64,000 nt of DNA from Roseomonas genomospecies 6 (GTDB lineage: Bacteria > Pseudomonadota > Alphaproteobacteria > Azospirillales > Azospirillaceae). A program made the position numbers and the translations under genes. The stretch lies in assembly GCF_008365375.1 (NCBI RefSeq), contig NZ_QOKW01000006.1, positions 62,001-126,000 on the forward strand, written 5' to 3'. How positions within the stretch are numbered: the stretch's first letter is position 1; each line of letters starts with the position of its first letter. Shown here one piece after another: positions 25,674 through 33,884 of the stretch. The notes under the pieces were generated by a model. It was given only the letters and a program-made list of their open reading frames with translations, was not told the DNA's origin and ran no database searches.

Positions 25674-26609
25674 ATGCCCAACACCCTCCCCGCGTCCGTC
25701 CCCGCCTCCGTCGATGACACGCTGGACCTGCTGCGGCGGGGGAACTACGTCGGCGACCGGTCGCTGGCGACGGCGCTGTACCTCGCGCTGAAGCTGCGGC
25801 GCCCGCTGTTCCTGGAGGGCGAGGCCGGGGTCGGCAAGACCGAAATCGCCAAGGTGCTGTCCGCCACGCTGGGCCGGCGCCTGCTGCGGCTGCAATGCTA
25901 CGAGGGGCTCGACATCGCCGCTGCGGTTTACGAGTGGAACTACGCCCGCCAGATGATGGAAATCCGGCTGGCCGAGGCGTCGGGCGACCGTGACCGGGAG
26001 GCGCTCGGCGCCGACCTCTTCTCCGAACGTTTCCTCATCAAGCGCCCGCTGCTCCAGGCGCTGGAACCCGACTTCGCCGGTCCTCCCGTCCTGCTGATCG
26101 ACGAGCTGGACCGCACCGATGAGCCGTTCGAAGCCTATCTCCTCGAAATCCTGTCCGATTTCCAGGTCTCGATCCCGGAGTTCGGCACGGTCAAGGCGCC
26201 GGAACCGCCCATCGTCATCCTGACCTCCAACCGCACCCGCGAGATTCACGACGCGCTGAAGCGGCGCTGCTTCTACCACTGGGTCGATTACCCCAACGCG
26301 GAGCGCGAGCGCGCCATCCTGACGGTGAAGGCGCCGAACGCCGACGCGCGGCTTGCCGCCCAGGTGGTCGGCTTCGTGCAGAGCCTGCGCGGGATGGACC
26401 TCTACAAGGCGCCGGGCGTCGCGGAGACGCTGGACTGGGCGCAGGCGCTGGTGGAGCTGAACCAGTTGGAGTTGGAACCCTCGGTCATCAACGACACGCT
26501 GGGCACGCTGCTGAAGTACCAGGACGACATCGCCCGCATCCAGGGCAGCGAGGCCGCGCGCATCCTGGCACAGGTCAAGACGGAACTCGCCGCCACCACG
26601 GCCCGGTGA
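25674..26609 (+). CDS. coxD: MoxR-type AAA ATPase (CoxD-like)
   Basis: 311-residue AAA ATPase thought to help fold or activate the molybdoenzyme; in Oligotropha CoxD helps build the active site, working with the VWA protein CoxE. Walker A is GEAGVGKTE (49-57), Walker B VLLIDELDRTDE, and the sensor region LTSNRTREIHDALKRRC follows. The ATG at 25674 follows GGAAGG. It follows the DUF pair at 62 bp and lies 6 bp before the coxE-like gene. A longer frame upstream of this ATG is spurious. Confidence 0.9.
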   Translation: MPNTLPASVPASVDDTLDLLRRGNYVGDRSLATALYLALKLRRPLFLEGEAGVGKTEIAKVLSATLGRRLLRLQCYEGLDIAAAVYEWNYARQMMEIRLAEASGDRDREALGADLFSERFLIKRPLLQALEPDFAGPPVLLIDELDRTDEPFEAYLLEILSDFQVSIPEFGTVKAPEPPIVILTSNRTREIHDALKRRCFYHWVDYPNAERERAILTVKAPNADARLAAQVVGFVQSLRGMDLYKAPGVAETLDWAQALVELNQLELEPSVINDTLGTLLKYQDDIARIQGSEAARILAQVKTELAATTAR

Positions 26610-26615
26610 GCGGCC

Positions 26616-27815
26616 ATGCAAGGCGGCCTCGCCATCAACCTGATGCATTTCGCCCGCGCGCTGCGGGCGGCGGGGCTGCCGGTCGGGCCGGGCAAGCTGC
26701 TCCAGGCCGTCGAGGCGGTGGAGGCGGTGGGGATCGCCAACCGGACGGACTTCTATTGGGCGCTGCACGCCGTCTTCGTGAACCGGCGCGACCAGCGGGA
26801 GGTCTTCGATCAGGCCTTCCACGTCTTCTGGCGCAACCCGGACATCCTGAAGCGGATGATGGGCATGATGCTGCCGACCATCCGCACGGAGTCGCCAGAC
26901 ACGCAGGACCCCTTGTCGCGCCGCGTCGCCGACGCGCTGCGCGGCACCGCGCCGGAAGCCGAGGGGCCGGAAAAGTCGGAGATCGAGGTGGACGCCGCCT
27001 TCACCGTCTCCGCCCAGGAACGGTTGCAGGAAAAGGACTTCGAGACGATGTCCGCGGCGGAGATGGCGGAGGCCAAGCGCATGCTCGCCCGCATCGCCCT
27101 GCCGGTGGCCGAGGTGACGACCCGCCGCCACCGACCGGACCCTCAAGGGCCACGGGTCGACCCGCGGTCGACTCTGCGGCGGATGCTGCGCTCCGGCGGG
27201 GACTTGGCCGATCTGGCGCGGCGCAGCCGCCGCACGCGCCCGCCGCCGCTGGTCGTGCTGTGCGACATCTCCGGCTCCATGACGCGCTATTCGCGGATGC
27301 TGCTTCACTTCATGCACGCGCTCAGCAACGACCGCGACCGTGTGCACAGCTTCGTTTTCGGCACCCGCCTGACCAACATCACGCGCCATCTGCGGCACAA
27401 GGACGTGGACGTGGCGCTGGACGCCGTGTCGGCGGCGGTGGCCGACTGGTCGGGCGGGACGCGCATCGGCACCGCGCTCCACGCCTTCAACCGGACCTGG
27501 GCGCGCCGGGTTCTGGGCCAGGGAGCCGTCGTGCTTCTGATCACCGACGGGCTGGACAGGGATGCGGGCGAAGGGCTTGCGGCGGAGGCCGAACGCCTGC
27601 ACAAGAGCTGCCGCCGTCTGGTCTGGCTGAACCCGCTCTTGCGGTGGGAGGGATTCGCACCAAGATCCAGCGGCATCCGGGCCCTGTTGCCTCATGTGGA
27701 CGACTTCCGCCCGGTCCACAACCTGAACAGTCTGGCCGGGCTCGCCGACGCGCTGAACCGCGACGGGCCGCGACGGGCCGAAAGCCTGCGCAAGTGGCTG
27801 AAGGAGGCCGCATGA
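26616..27815 (+). CDS. coxE: VWA-domain protein (CoxE-like)
   Basis: 399-residue protein with a C-terminal von Willebrand A domain; MIDAS DISGS at 217-221, GGTRIGTALHAF and LLITDGLDRD follow in order. It acts with the AAA protein in maturation of the hydroxylase. The N-terminal half is helical and has a variable acidic linker. Its stop overlaps the next start as ATGA. A 10-bp direct duplication (27761-27780) occurs near its C-terminus and duplicates part of RDGPRR. Confidence 0.9.
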   Translation: MQGGLAINLMHFARALRAAGLPVGPGKLLQAVEAVEAVGIANRTDFYWALHAVFVNRRDQREVFDQAFHVFWRNPDILKRMMGMMLPTIRTESPDTQDPLSRRVADALRGTAPEAEGPEKSEIEVDAAFTVSAQERLQEKDFETMSAAEMAEAKRMLARIALPVAEVTTRRHRPDPQGPRVDPRSTLRRMLRSGGDLADLARRSRRTRPPPLVVLCDISGSMTRYSRMLLHFMHALSNDRDRVHSFVFGTRLTNITRHLRHKDVDVALDAVSAAVADWSGGTRIGTALHAFNRTWARRVLGQGAVVLLITDGLDRDAGEGLAAEAERLHKSCRRLVWLNPLLRWEGFAPRSSGIRALLPHVDDFRPVHNLNSLAGLADALNRDGPRRAESLRKWLKEAA

Positions 27816-28126
27816 GGGACGATATTCTGGAGCAGGCCGCGGGCTGGCGCGCGGAAGGGCGGAAGGTGGCCTTGGCGACGGTGGTCGCCACCTGGGGGTC
27901 CTCTCCCCGCCCGGTGGGCAGCCAGATGGCGATGGACGACGCCGGGTCGATGATCGGTTCCGTTTCCGGTGGCTGCATCGAAGGCGCGGTGGTGCACGAG
28001 GCCCGCAAGACCATGGAGGACGGCGAGCCGCGCCTGATCTCCTTCGGCGTCAGCAACGAAATGGCCTGGGAAGTCGGTCTCGCCTGCGGCGGCCGTGTGC
28101 AGGTCTATGTCGAGGCCATGGAATGA
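27812..28126 (+). CDS. XdhC/CoxF N-terminal-type domain protein
   Basis: 104 residues, matching the XdhC/CoxI N-terminal domain: VVATWGSSPRPVGSQMAMDD, GGCIEGAVVHEA and LACGGRVQVYVE. The family helps insert or protect the sulfurated molybdenum cofactor. Here the XdhC region is split in two genes: this one and the next, overlapping by 4 bp (ATGA). The usual fused form would be about 300 residues, so this is either a natural split or an old frameshift now fixed. Confidence 0.85.
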   Translation: MRDDILEQAAGWRAEGRKVALATVVATWGSSPRPVGSQMAMDDAGSMIGSVSGGCIEGAVVHEARKTMEDGEPRLISFGVSNEMAWEVGLACGGRVQVYVEAME

Positions 28127-28839
28127 AGCGCGACATCACCGAACGGCTGCTGGCCGCCCGCGAGGCCGGGCGTCCCGTGGCGCTGGTCACCGACCTGAGC
28201 ACCGGCCTCCAGACCCTGGTCTATGAGGACGCCGTGCACGGCGGCTTCGGCCTGGAGGACGATCTTCTGGCGGAGGTGCGGGAGCGGCTGCGCCAGGATC
28301 GTTCCGGCCTCATCACCGATGCGGAGGACGACGAGGATGGGCTGCGGCTGTTCGTGCAGACCCACAACCCGCCGCTGCGGCTGCTGGTGGTCGGTGCCGT
28401 TCACATCGCCCAGGCGCTGGCCCCCCTCGCCGCGCTGACCGGCTACGCCGTCACGGTGATCGACCCACGCGGCGCCTTCGCCACGGAGTCGCGTTTCCCC
28501 GGCGTCTCCTTGCACGACGCCTGGCCGGACGAGGCGCTGTCCGCCCTGAAGATCGACCGCCGCACCGCCGTGGTGACGCTGACCCACGACCCGAAGCTGG
28601 ACGACCCGGCCCTGTTGGTGGCTCTGCGCTCCCCCGCCTTCTATGTCGGCTCGCTCGGCAGCAAGCGGACCCACGCCAAGCGGCTGGACCGGCTGAAGGA
28701 GCAGGGCGTGACCGATACGGAGCTGGCGCGCATCCACGCCCCGGTCGGGCTGGACATCGGCGCGGTAACCCCGGCGGAAATTGCCCTGTCGGTCATGGCC
28801 CAGATCACCGCCGTGCGGCGCAAGGCCGGCGCGGCCTGA
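28123..28839 (+). CDS. XdhC Rossmann-domain protein
   Basis: 238 residues. The C-terminal XdhC Rossmann domain is seen as LRLLVVGAVHIAQALAPLA, YVGSLGSKRTHAKRLDRL and HAPVGLDIGAVTPAEIALSV; the first 80 residues are a second, degenerate N-terminal-like domain. Together with the preceding gene it supplies the function of a full XdhC. It overlaps that gene by 4 bp. It is followed 14 bp later by the molybdopterin fusion gene. Confidence 0.88.
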   Translation: MKRDITERLLAAREAGRPVALVTDLSTGLQTLVYEDAVHGGFGLEDDLLAEVRERLRQDRSGLITDAEDDEDGLRLFVQTHNPPLRLLVVGAVHIAQALAPLAALTGYAVTVIDPRGAFATESRFPGVSLHDAWPDEALSALKIDRRTAVVTLTHDPKLDDPALLVALRSPAFYVGSLGSKRTHAKRLDRLKEQGVTDTELARIHAPVGLDIGAVTPAEIALSVMAQITAVRRKAGAA

Positions 28840-28853
28840 AGGAGAGCATCGGC

Positions 28854-30464
28854 ATGTTTTTCGGCCCGTTGCCCCTGCGGGACCTGGAAGGCGCCATCCT
28901 GGCGCATTCGGTCCGGCGCGGCTCCGTCAGTTTCAAGAAGGGCCGCATCCTCAGCGCCGAGGACGTGACGGCGCTGCGCGACGCCGGCTTCACCACCGTA
29001 ACCGCCGCCAAGCTCGGCGACGACGACGTGGGCGAGGACGCCGCCGCGGCCCGCATCGCCGCCGCGCTGAAGGGACAGGACATCAGCACGGGCGCGGCTT
29101 TCACGGGGCGGGTGAACCTGTTTGCCGAATCGCGCGGCCTGTTCGTTCCGGACGTCGAACGGATCACCGCGCTGAACCTCATCGACGAAAGCGTAACGGT
29201 CGCCACCCTGCCCGCCTTCGCGCCGGTCGAACCCGGCCAGATGGTCGCGACGGTGAAAATCATCCCCTTCGCCGCCCCCCGTGCCGCGGTGGAGGGGGCG
29301 GAGGTGGAGGCGTCCGCCGGCACGCCGGCTCTGCGCGTCGCTCCCTTCCGCCCCCTGACCGCCGCGCTGATCCAGACCCGCCTGCCCGGCGTGAAGGACA
29401 GCGTTCTGGACAAGACCGTGACCGTGACGCGGGAACGGCTGGAGGCGATGGGCGGGCGGCTGGTCCGCGATTCGCGCTGCTACCATGGGGAAGCGGCTCT
29501 GGCCGACGCCATCGCGGCGGCGGGGCGCGTCGATCTGCTGCTGATCGCCGGGGCGTCGGCCATCACCGACCGGCGCGACGTGCTTCCCGCCGGCATCGAG
29601 CGGGCGGGCGGCGTGATCGAGCATTTCGGGATGCCGGTCGATCCGGGCAACCTGCTGCTGATCGCCCGCATCGGTGAGACGCCGGTGCTCGGCCTTCCCG
29701 GCTGCGCGCGGTCGCCAAAGCTGAACGGATTCGATTGGGTGCTTCAGCGCGTCGCCGCGGGCCTTCCGGTGACGCGGGCCGACGTGATGCGCATGGGGGT
29801 CGGCGGTCTGCTCGCCGAGATCCCCAGCCGCCCCCTGCCCCGTGCCGGCGCCACCGTCGTGGAGCCGCCACGCGCGCCGCGCATCGCCGCTCTGGTGCTG
29901 GCCGCCGGGCGGTCGAGCCGGATGGGCGGAAGCAACAAGCTGCTGGCCGATGTCGGCGGGGAGCCGCTGGTCGTCCGCACGGTCGAATCGGTCCTGGCGT
30001 CCCAAGCCAAGCCGGTGGTGGTGGTGACCGGTCATATGGCGGAGGCGGTGTCCGCCCCGCTGGCCGGGCGCCCGCTGACCATCGTGCACAACCCGGCCTT
30101 CGCCGACGGGCTCAGCGCCTCTCTGCGCGCCGGGTTGGCGGCCCTGCCGGCGGATGTCGATGGGGTGGTGGTTTGCCTCGGCGACATGCCGCTCGTCACG
30201 CCGCAGGCCATCGACCGGCTGATCGCCGCCTACAACCCGCTGGAAGGCCGGACCGTCTGCGTCCCGACCGTCCATGGCAAGCGGGGCAACCCCGTCCTCT
30301 GGGATCGCGGCTTCTTCGCGGAGATGGCGAAGTTGACGGGCGATTCCGGGGCCAAGTCCCTGCTGGCCACCCACGCCGATCAGGTGGTGGAGGTGCCGGT
30401 GGAGGACGGCGGCATCCTCTACGACGTGGATACGCCGGACCTTCTGGCGGAACTCCGCGGATAG
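28854..30464 (+). CDS. Fused molybdopterin-binding (MoeA/MogA-like) and MobA-like nucleotidyltransferase
   Basis: 536 residues in two parts. The first (about 1-335) has molybdopterin-binding features (RGSVSFKKGRILSAEDVTAL, ALIQTRLPGVKDS, a LLLIAGASAITDRRD motif). The second (about 345-536) is a MobA-like NTP transferase with ALVLAAGRSSRMGGSNKL and VCLGDMPLVTPQAID. It would cap molybdopterin with CMP (MocA-type) or GMP for insertion in the hydroxylase; the C-type cofactor of this enzyme class makes CMP likelier. Start ATG with GGAGAG upstream; last gene of the cluster, 4 bp from the convergent gene. Confidence 0.88.
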   Translation: MFFGPLPLRDLEGAILAHSVRRGSVSFKKGRILSAEDVTALRDAGFTTVTAAKLGDDDVGEDAAAARIAAALKGQDISTGAAFTGRVNLFAESRGLFVPDVERITALNLIDESVTVATLPAFAPVEPGQMVATVKIIPFAAPRAAVEGAEVEASAGTPALRVAPFRPLTAALIQTRLPGVKDSVLDKTVTVTRERLEAMGGRLVRDSRCYHGEAALADAIAAAGRVDLLLIAGASAITDRRDVLPAGIERAGGVIEHFGMPVDPGNLLLIARIGETPVLGLPGCARSPKLNGFDWVLQRVAAGLPVTRADVMRMGVGGLLAEIPSRPLPRAGATVVEPPRAPRIAALVLAAGRSSRMGGSNKLLADVGGEPLVVRTVESVLASQAKPVVVVTGHMAEAVSAPLAGRPLTIVHNPAFADGLSASLRAGLAALPADVDGVVVCLGDMPLVTPQAIDRLIAAYNPLEGRTVCVPTVHGKRGNPVLWDRGFFAEMAKLTGDSGAKSLLATHADQVVEVPVEDGGILYDVDTPDLLAELRG

Positions 30465-30468
30465 GGCG

Positions 30469-31134
30469 TCACGCCGCCCGTTCGATCACCAAATCCAGCC
30501 AGCGGCGGGAGATCGTCCGGGCGACCGCGTCGGCGGCGGGCAGATGCCGCTCCAGCGCCGCGTCCAGTCCGTCCAGGATGGCGCGGTTGCGCTCCCGCGA
30601 TTCCACACCGAATTTCTCCGCCCAGCCGCGGACGATGGCGGCGTCGGCCTCCGGATGGAACTGGAAGGCGTAGAGGTTGCGGCCCAGCCGGAAGGCCTGC
30701 CGTTCGCACGCCTCGTTCCAGGCCAGCGGCACGGCGCCTTCGGGAAACTCAAAGGTGTCGTAGTGCCACTGCACCATGTGCAGTTCCGGGGCCAGCCCGC
30801 CCAGCACCGGATCGTCCGCCGCCGCGTCGGACAGCCGGACGGCGGACACGCCGATCTCCGCCACCGAATGGCGGTAGACCCGGGCGCCGAAGGCGCGGGC
30901 GGCAAGCTGCGCGCCCAGGCAGATGCCCATCACCGGACGCTTCTCCGCCGCGAAGGCGCGGATCAGCTCCATCACCCGCGGGAAATGCGGTCCCTGCGCG
31001 TCGTTCCAGGCGTCCTGCGGCCCGCCCAGAACCAGCAGCCCGTCGTAACCGTCCGCCGCGCCGGGCAGCGCCTCCCCCTCATCCGCGGCGACGGTGACCA
31101 GCGTCGCTCCGAAATCGGACAGAGCCTGTCCCAC
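30469..31134 (-). CDS. Class I glutamine amidotransferase (start uncertain)
   Basis: Class I glutamine amidotransferase of the GMP-synthase-like group; 221 residues from the GTG at 31134. Catalytic Cys is in GICLGAQLAARAFG, and the His/Glu pair is in FQFHPEAD. The conserved first strand and loop (RILVVQNNRNAPAGIVG) lie upstream of this GTG in the same frame, but between it and the in-frame stop there is no ATG, GTG or TTG; only ATC, ATT or CTG are available. The true protein is therefore probably about 20 residues longer with a rare start, or the start has been mutated. Substrate unknown. Confidence 0.72.
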   Translation of the reverse strand: MGQALSDFGATLVTVAADEGEALPGAADGYDGLLVLGGPQDAWNDAQGPHFPRVMELIRAFAAEKRPVMGICLGAQLAARAFGARVYRHSVAEIGVSAVRLSDAAADDPVLGGLAPELHMVQWHYDTFEFPEGAVPLAWNEACERQAFRLGRNLYAFQFHPEADAAIVRGWAEKFGVESRERNRAILDGLDAALERHLPAADAVARTISRRWLDLVIERAA

Positions 31135-31336
31135 GATGCCGGCGGGGGCGTTTCGGTTGTTCTGAACGACCAGGATGCGGATGGGGGGCCACGTTGGTTG
31201 AGGCGGTTTCCGCGAAGCGGACGGTTCACCGTTAATGAGCGGCGGTCACAGTGAAATCAAGCGATGCAAGGCGGCTATGCGCTGCAACGCGGCAGGGCGT
31301 ACAGTGTTGTCGGACTTCCCCAGGGAGACGAAACCA

Positions 31337-32854
31337 ATGCTGACCCGGATTCGCAGGCTTGCGGTGGCCGCCGCCGTTGCCGGTACCCTGCTCCTTCCTA
31401 CTCTGGCCGCGGCTCAGAACGGCACGCTGACCTTCCTGCATTTCAACGACATCTACGAGATCAGCCCGGTGAAGGGCCGCGGCGGCTTCGCTCCCCTGAT
31501 GACGGTGCTGAAGGCGGAGCGGGAGCGCAGCGCCGGTGCGGTGACGACGGTCGGCGGAGACTTCCTGTCCCCGTCCCTGCTGTCCGGCACGACGCGGGGG
31601 GAGCAGATGACCGCCCTGTTCAACGCCATGGGCGTGGATGTGGTGGGCTTCGGCAACCACGAATTCGACTTCGGCGTCGAGGTGCTGAAGGCCCGCATCG
31701 CCGAATCGGCGTTCCCTTGGGTCGGAACCAACATCACCGGGCCGGACGGAAAGCCGCTCCCCGGATCGGTCGCCACCTGGACGAAGACGGTCGGCGACAT
31801 CAAGGTCGGCTTCCTGGGCATTCTGACCCCGGAGGCCGCGCAACTCTCCAGCGGCGGGGCGGAGGCGACCTTCACCGACGTGCAGGCCGCCGCGGCCCTG
31901 GCGGTGAAGGCCCTGCGCGGCGAGGGCGCGCACGTCGTCGTGGCGCTGACCCACCAAACCATCACGGAAGACCGCGATCTGGCCGCCAAGGTGAAGGGGA
32001 TCGACCTCATGCTGGGCGGTCACGACCACGACCCCATCAGCTTTTACGAAGGATCGACCTTGATCCTGAAGGCGGGGGCCGACGGCCATTATCTCGGCGT
32101 CATCGATCTGGCGGTCAGCACCAAGGCGACCGACAAGGGGCCGGCGACCAGCGTGCTTCCCACCGGCTGGCGCTTCGTCACCACCGCCGGGGCGGCGCCC
32201 GATCCCGAGATCGCGGCCCTGGTCAAGCGATACACCGACCAGCTCGACACCGCGCTGGCCGGGGTGATCGGGCGGGCGGAAACCGACCTGGACAGCCGCA
32301 AGGACGTCATCCGTTCCCAGGAAACGACGATGGGCAACCTCATCGCCGACGCGCTGCGCGAGGGGCTGAAGGCCGATGCCGCCATCACCAACGGCGGCGG
32401 CATCCGCGCCGACGCGCTGCGCCCGGCGGGCAGTCCGCTGACCCGCAAGGACATCTTCGCGGAGATGCCGTTCGGGAACGTCGCCGTGCTGACCGTCCTG
32501 TCCGGGGCCGACCTGCTGGCCGCTCTGGAGCACGGCGTGTCGAAGGTGGAGGAGAAAGCCGGGCGCTTCCCCCAGGTGTCGGGCCTCAGCTTCACCTATG
32601 ACCCGAAGCTGCCTTCCGGCACGCGCGTGACGAACGTGACGGTGGGCGGCCAGCCACTCGATCCGGGCAAGAGCTACCGGGTGGCGACCAACGACTACAT
32701 GCTGAAGGGTGGCGACGGTTACACCGCGCTGACCCGTGGACGGACCGTGGTGGACGCCTCCGGCGCCGTTCTGATGGCGACCATGGTCATGGATTACGTG
32801 GAGGCGAAGAAGACCGTCGCGCCAAAGGTCGAAGGCCGCATCGTGGCGAAATGA
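31337..32854 (+). CDS. 5'-nucleotidase / metallophosphatase, exported
   Basis: 505-residue periplasmic enzyme with a signal peptide (LAVAAAVAGTLLLPTLAAAQ). The N-terminal metallophosphatase domain has FLHFNDIYEI, GGDFLSPS, GFGNHEFDFG and GGHDHDP metal sites; the C-terminal 5'-nucleotidase domain begins near residue 300 and has NGGGIRADAL and NDYMLKGGDGY. Likely hydrolyses extracellular nucleotides to allow nucleoside and phosphate uptake. ATG 31337 has GGGAG upstream. Followed by two copies of a 16-bp repeat after the stop. Confidence 0.92.
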   Translation: MLTRIRRLAVAAAVAGTLLLPTLAAAQNGTLTFLHFNDIYEISPVKGRGGFAPLMTVLKAERERSAGAVTTVGGDFLSPSLLSGTTRGEQMTALFNAMGVDVVGFGNHEFDFGVEVLKARIAESAFPWVGTNITGPDGKPLPGSVATWTKTVGDIKVGFLGILTPEAAQLSSGGAEATFTDVQAAAALAVKALRGEGAHVVVALTHQTITEDRDLAAKVKGIDLMLGGHDHDPISFYEGSTLILKAGADGHYLGVIDLAVSTKATDKGPATSVLPTGWRFVTTAGAAPDPEIAALVKRYTDQLDTALAGVIGRAETDLDSRKDVIRSQETTMGNLIADALREGLKADAAITNGGGIRADALRPAGSPLTRKDIFAEMPFGNVAVLTVLSGADLLAALEHGVSKVEEKAGRFPQVSGLSFTYDPKLPSGTRVTNVTVGGQPLDPGKSYRVATNDYMLKGGDGYTALTRGRTVVDASGAVLMATMVMDYVEAKKTVAPKVEGRIVAK

Positions 32855-32861
32855 CGGGCTA

Positions 32862-32893
32862 CCGAATTGATTGGCTGCCGAATTGATTGGCTG
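32862..32893. repeat. 16-bp tandem duplication after the nucleotidase gene
   Basis: CCGAATTGATTGGCTG occurs twice in direct succession (32862-32877, 32878-32893), followed by a CCGAA partial unit. It begins 8 bp after the stop codon, as in the array at 511-558. It is non-coding. Confidence 0.9.
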
Positions 32894-32896
32894 CCG

Positions 32897-32932
32897 AAAA
32901 AAGACGCCCCCGGACCAGCCGGTCCAGGGGCG
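32897..32932 (-). terminator. Rho-independent terminator of the phasin gene
   Basis: On the minus strand a 12-bp stem (CGCCCCTGGACC, one mismatch in its arm) with a 4-nt loop is followed by a run of six T (32897-32902). It ends the phasin transcript. Confidence 0.85.
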
Positions 32933-32961
32933 CAAGGCCAGGATGGATCTTTGTTGGAGCG

Positions 32962-33516
32962 TCAGGCGCTGCGGCGCGTCTGGCGCGCGGCCCCTTCGGC
33001 CCGCGCGTTCAGCCGCCGCACCGCGTCGTTCGCGGTTTTCGCCGACATCTCCGACACCTTGACGCTGCGGCTCAGCAGCAATTCCACTTCGTCTTTGACC
33101 ATGCTGCTCTGCGCCGCGTAGAAGTCCTGGACGGACCGGCTGCGCATCATCGCGTTGACGCCTTCCACATTGCGGGCCATGGCCTCCTGCGCGAAGCCCA
33201 TCCATTCGCGCATGATGGACTGCATTCCTTCCATCAGCACGGACCCGCATTGGGCCATGACGTCGATGTTCTCGCGGGCCTGCTGGGCGACCTCGCCCTG
33301 GGCTTCCGCCGACAGCCCCATCATGCGGTTGAACTGTTCGGAGGTCTGGCCGGCGATCTGAGTCGCCTTTCCCATCACGTCGTTGGCCGTGTCGGCGCCA
33401 CGCTGTGTCGTTTCCGCGGCGGTTTCCGCCATGCGCCGGGTGGTGTCCTCGGCAACGTTTCGGCCCTTGGCGGCGTTTTCGCGCGCGATGGTCTGCGCGT
33501 CCTTCTCTGATGCCAT
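32962..33516 (-). CDS. Phasin family protein
   Basis: 184-residue amphipathic, helical protein of the phasin family that coats polyhydroxyalkanoate granules. MMGLSAEAQGEVAQQARENI, MREWMGFAQEAM and VNAMMRSRSVQDFYAAQ-type stretches are typical. The ATG at 33516 has AGGAGC upstream; a longer frame to 33609 would give an unrelated N-terminus. Upstream is an AT-rich intergenic region shared with ald. Cytoplasmic and granule-bound. Confidence 0.85.
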   Translation of the reverse strand: MASEKDAQTIARENAAKGRNVAEDTTRRMAETAAETTQRGADTANDVMGKATQIAGQTSEQFNRMMGLSAEAQGEVAQQARENIDVMAQCGSVLMEGMQSIMREWMGFAQEAMARNVEGVNAMMRSRSVQDFYAAQSSMVKDEVELLLSRSVKVSEMSAKTANDAVRRLNARAEGAARQTRRSA

Positions 33517-33884
33517 CTGCCTTGCTCCTGGTTTCATTCCGTCCGAATCGGACGCTCCCCCCGTTTTATTATTGGGTTCTTCCAGTTTTGTGCGCTGCGG
33601 CACAAGCATCCGTATATCATGGTGGCAAAGAGTCGTTCCACAACTCTAAAAACTAACCTTCCATACTTTTTTGCAGATACCATGAAATTTCTCGAAATCC
33701 CTTCCTCAATGGATTTCTCAACAAATTTTCGAGAATGTTGCTTTTGAGGCGATGAATTTCACTCAATCACGCCATAAGAGAGGTGCAGGCCGCACCAACA
33801 CTCCCCAAATTCCGGAGTAGCAATCAGAAGACCGGTGCGGTGCGTCCGTCTTTCCGGCACCGGCTCCACCCGCGGAGGATGCCC
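33517..33884. promoter_or_regulatory. AT-rich phasin / ald intergenic region
   Basis: About 170 bp (33590-33760) are markedly AT-rich compared with neighbours. A 9-bp inverted repeat (TTCTCGAAA at 33689-33697 and TTTCGAGAA at 33727-33735, 29 bp between) is the best operator candidate. Alanine dehydrogenase genes are commonly controlled by Lrp/AsnC-type regulators; which regulator acts here is unknown. No other gene is seen. Confidence 0.5.
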
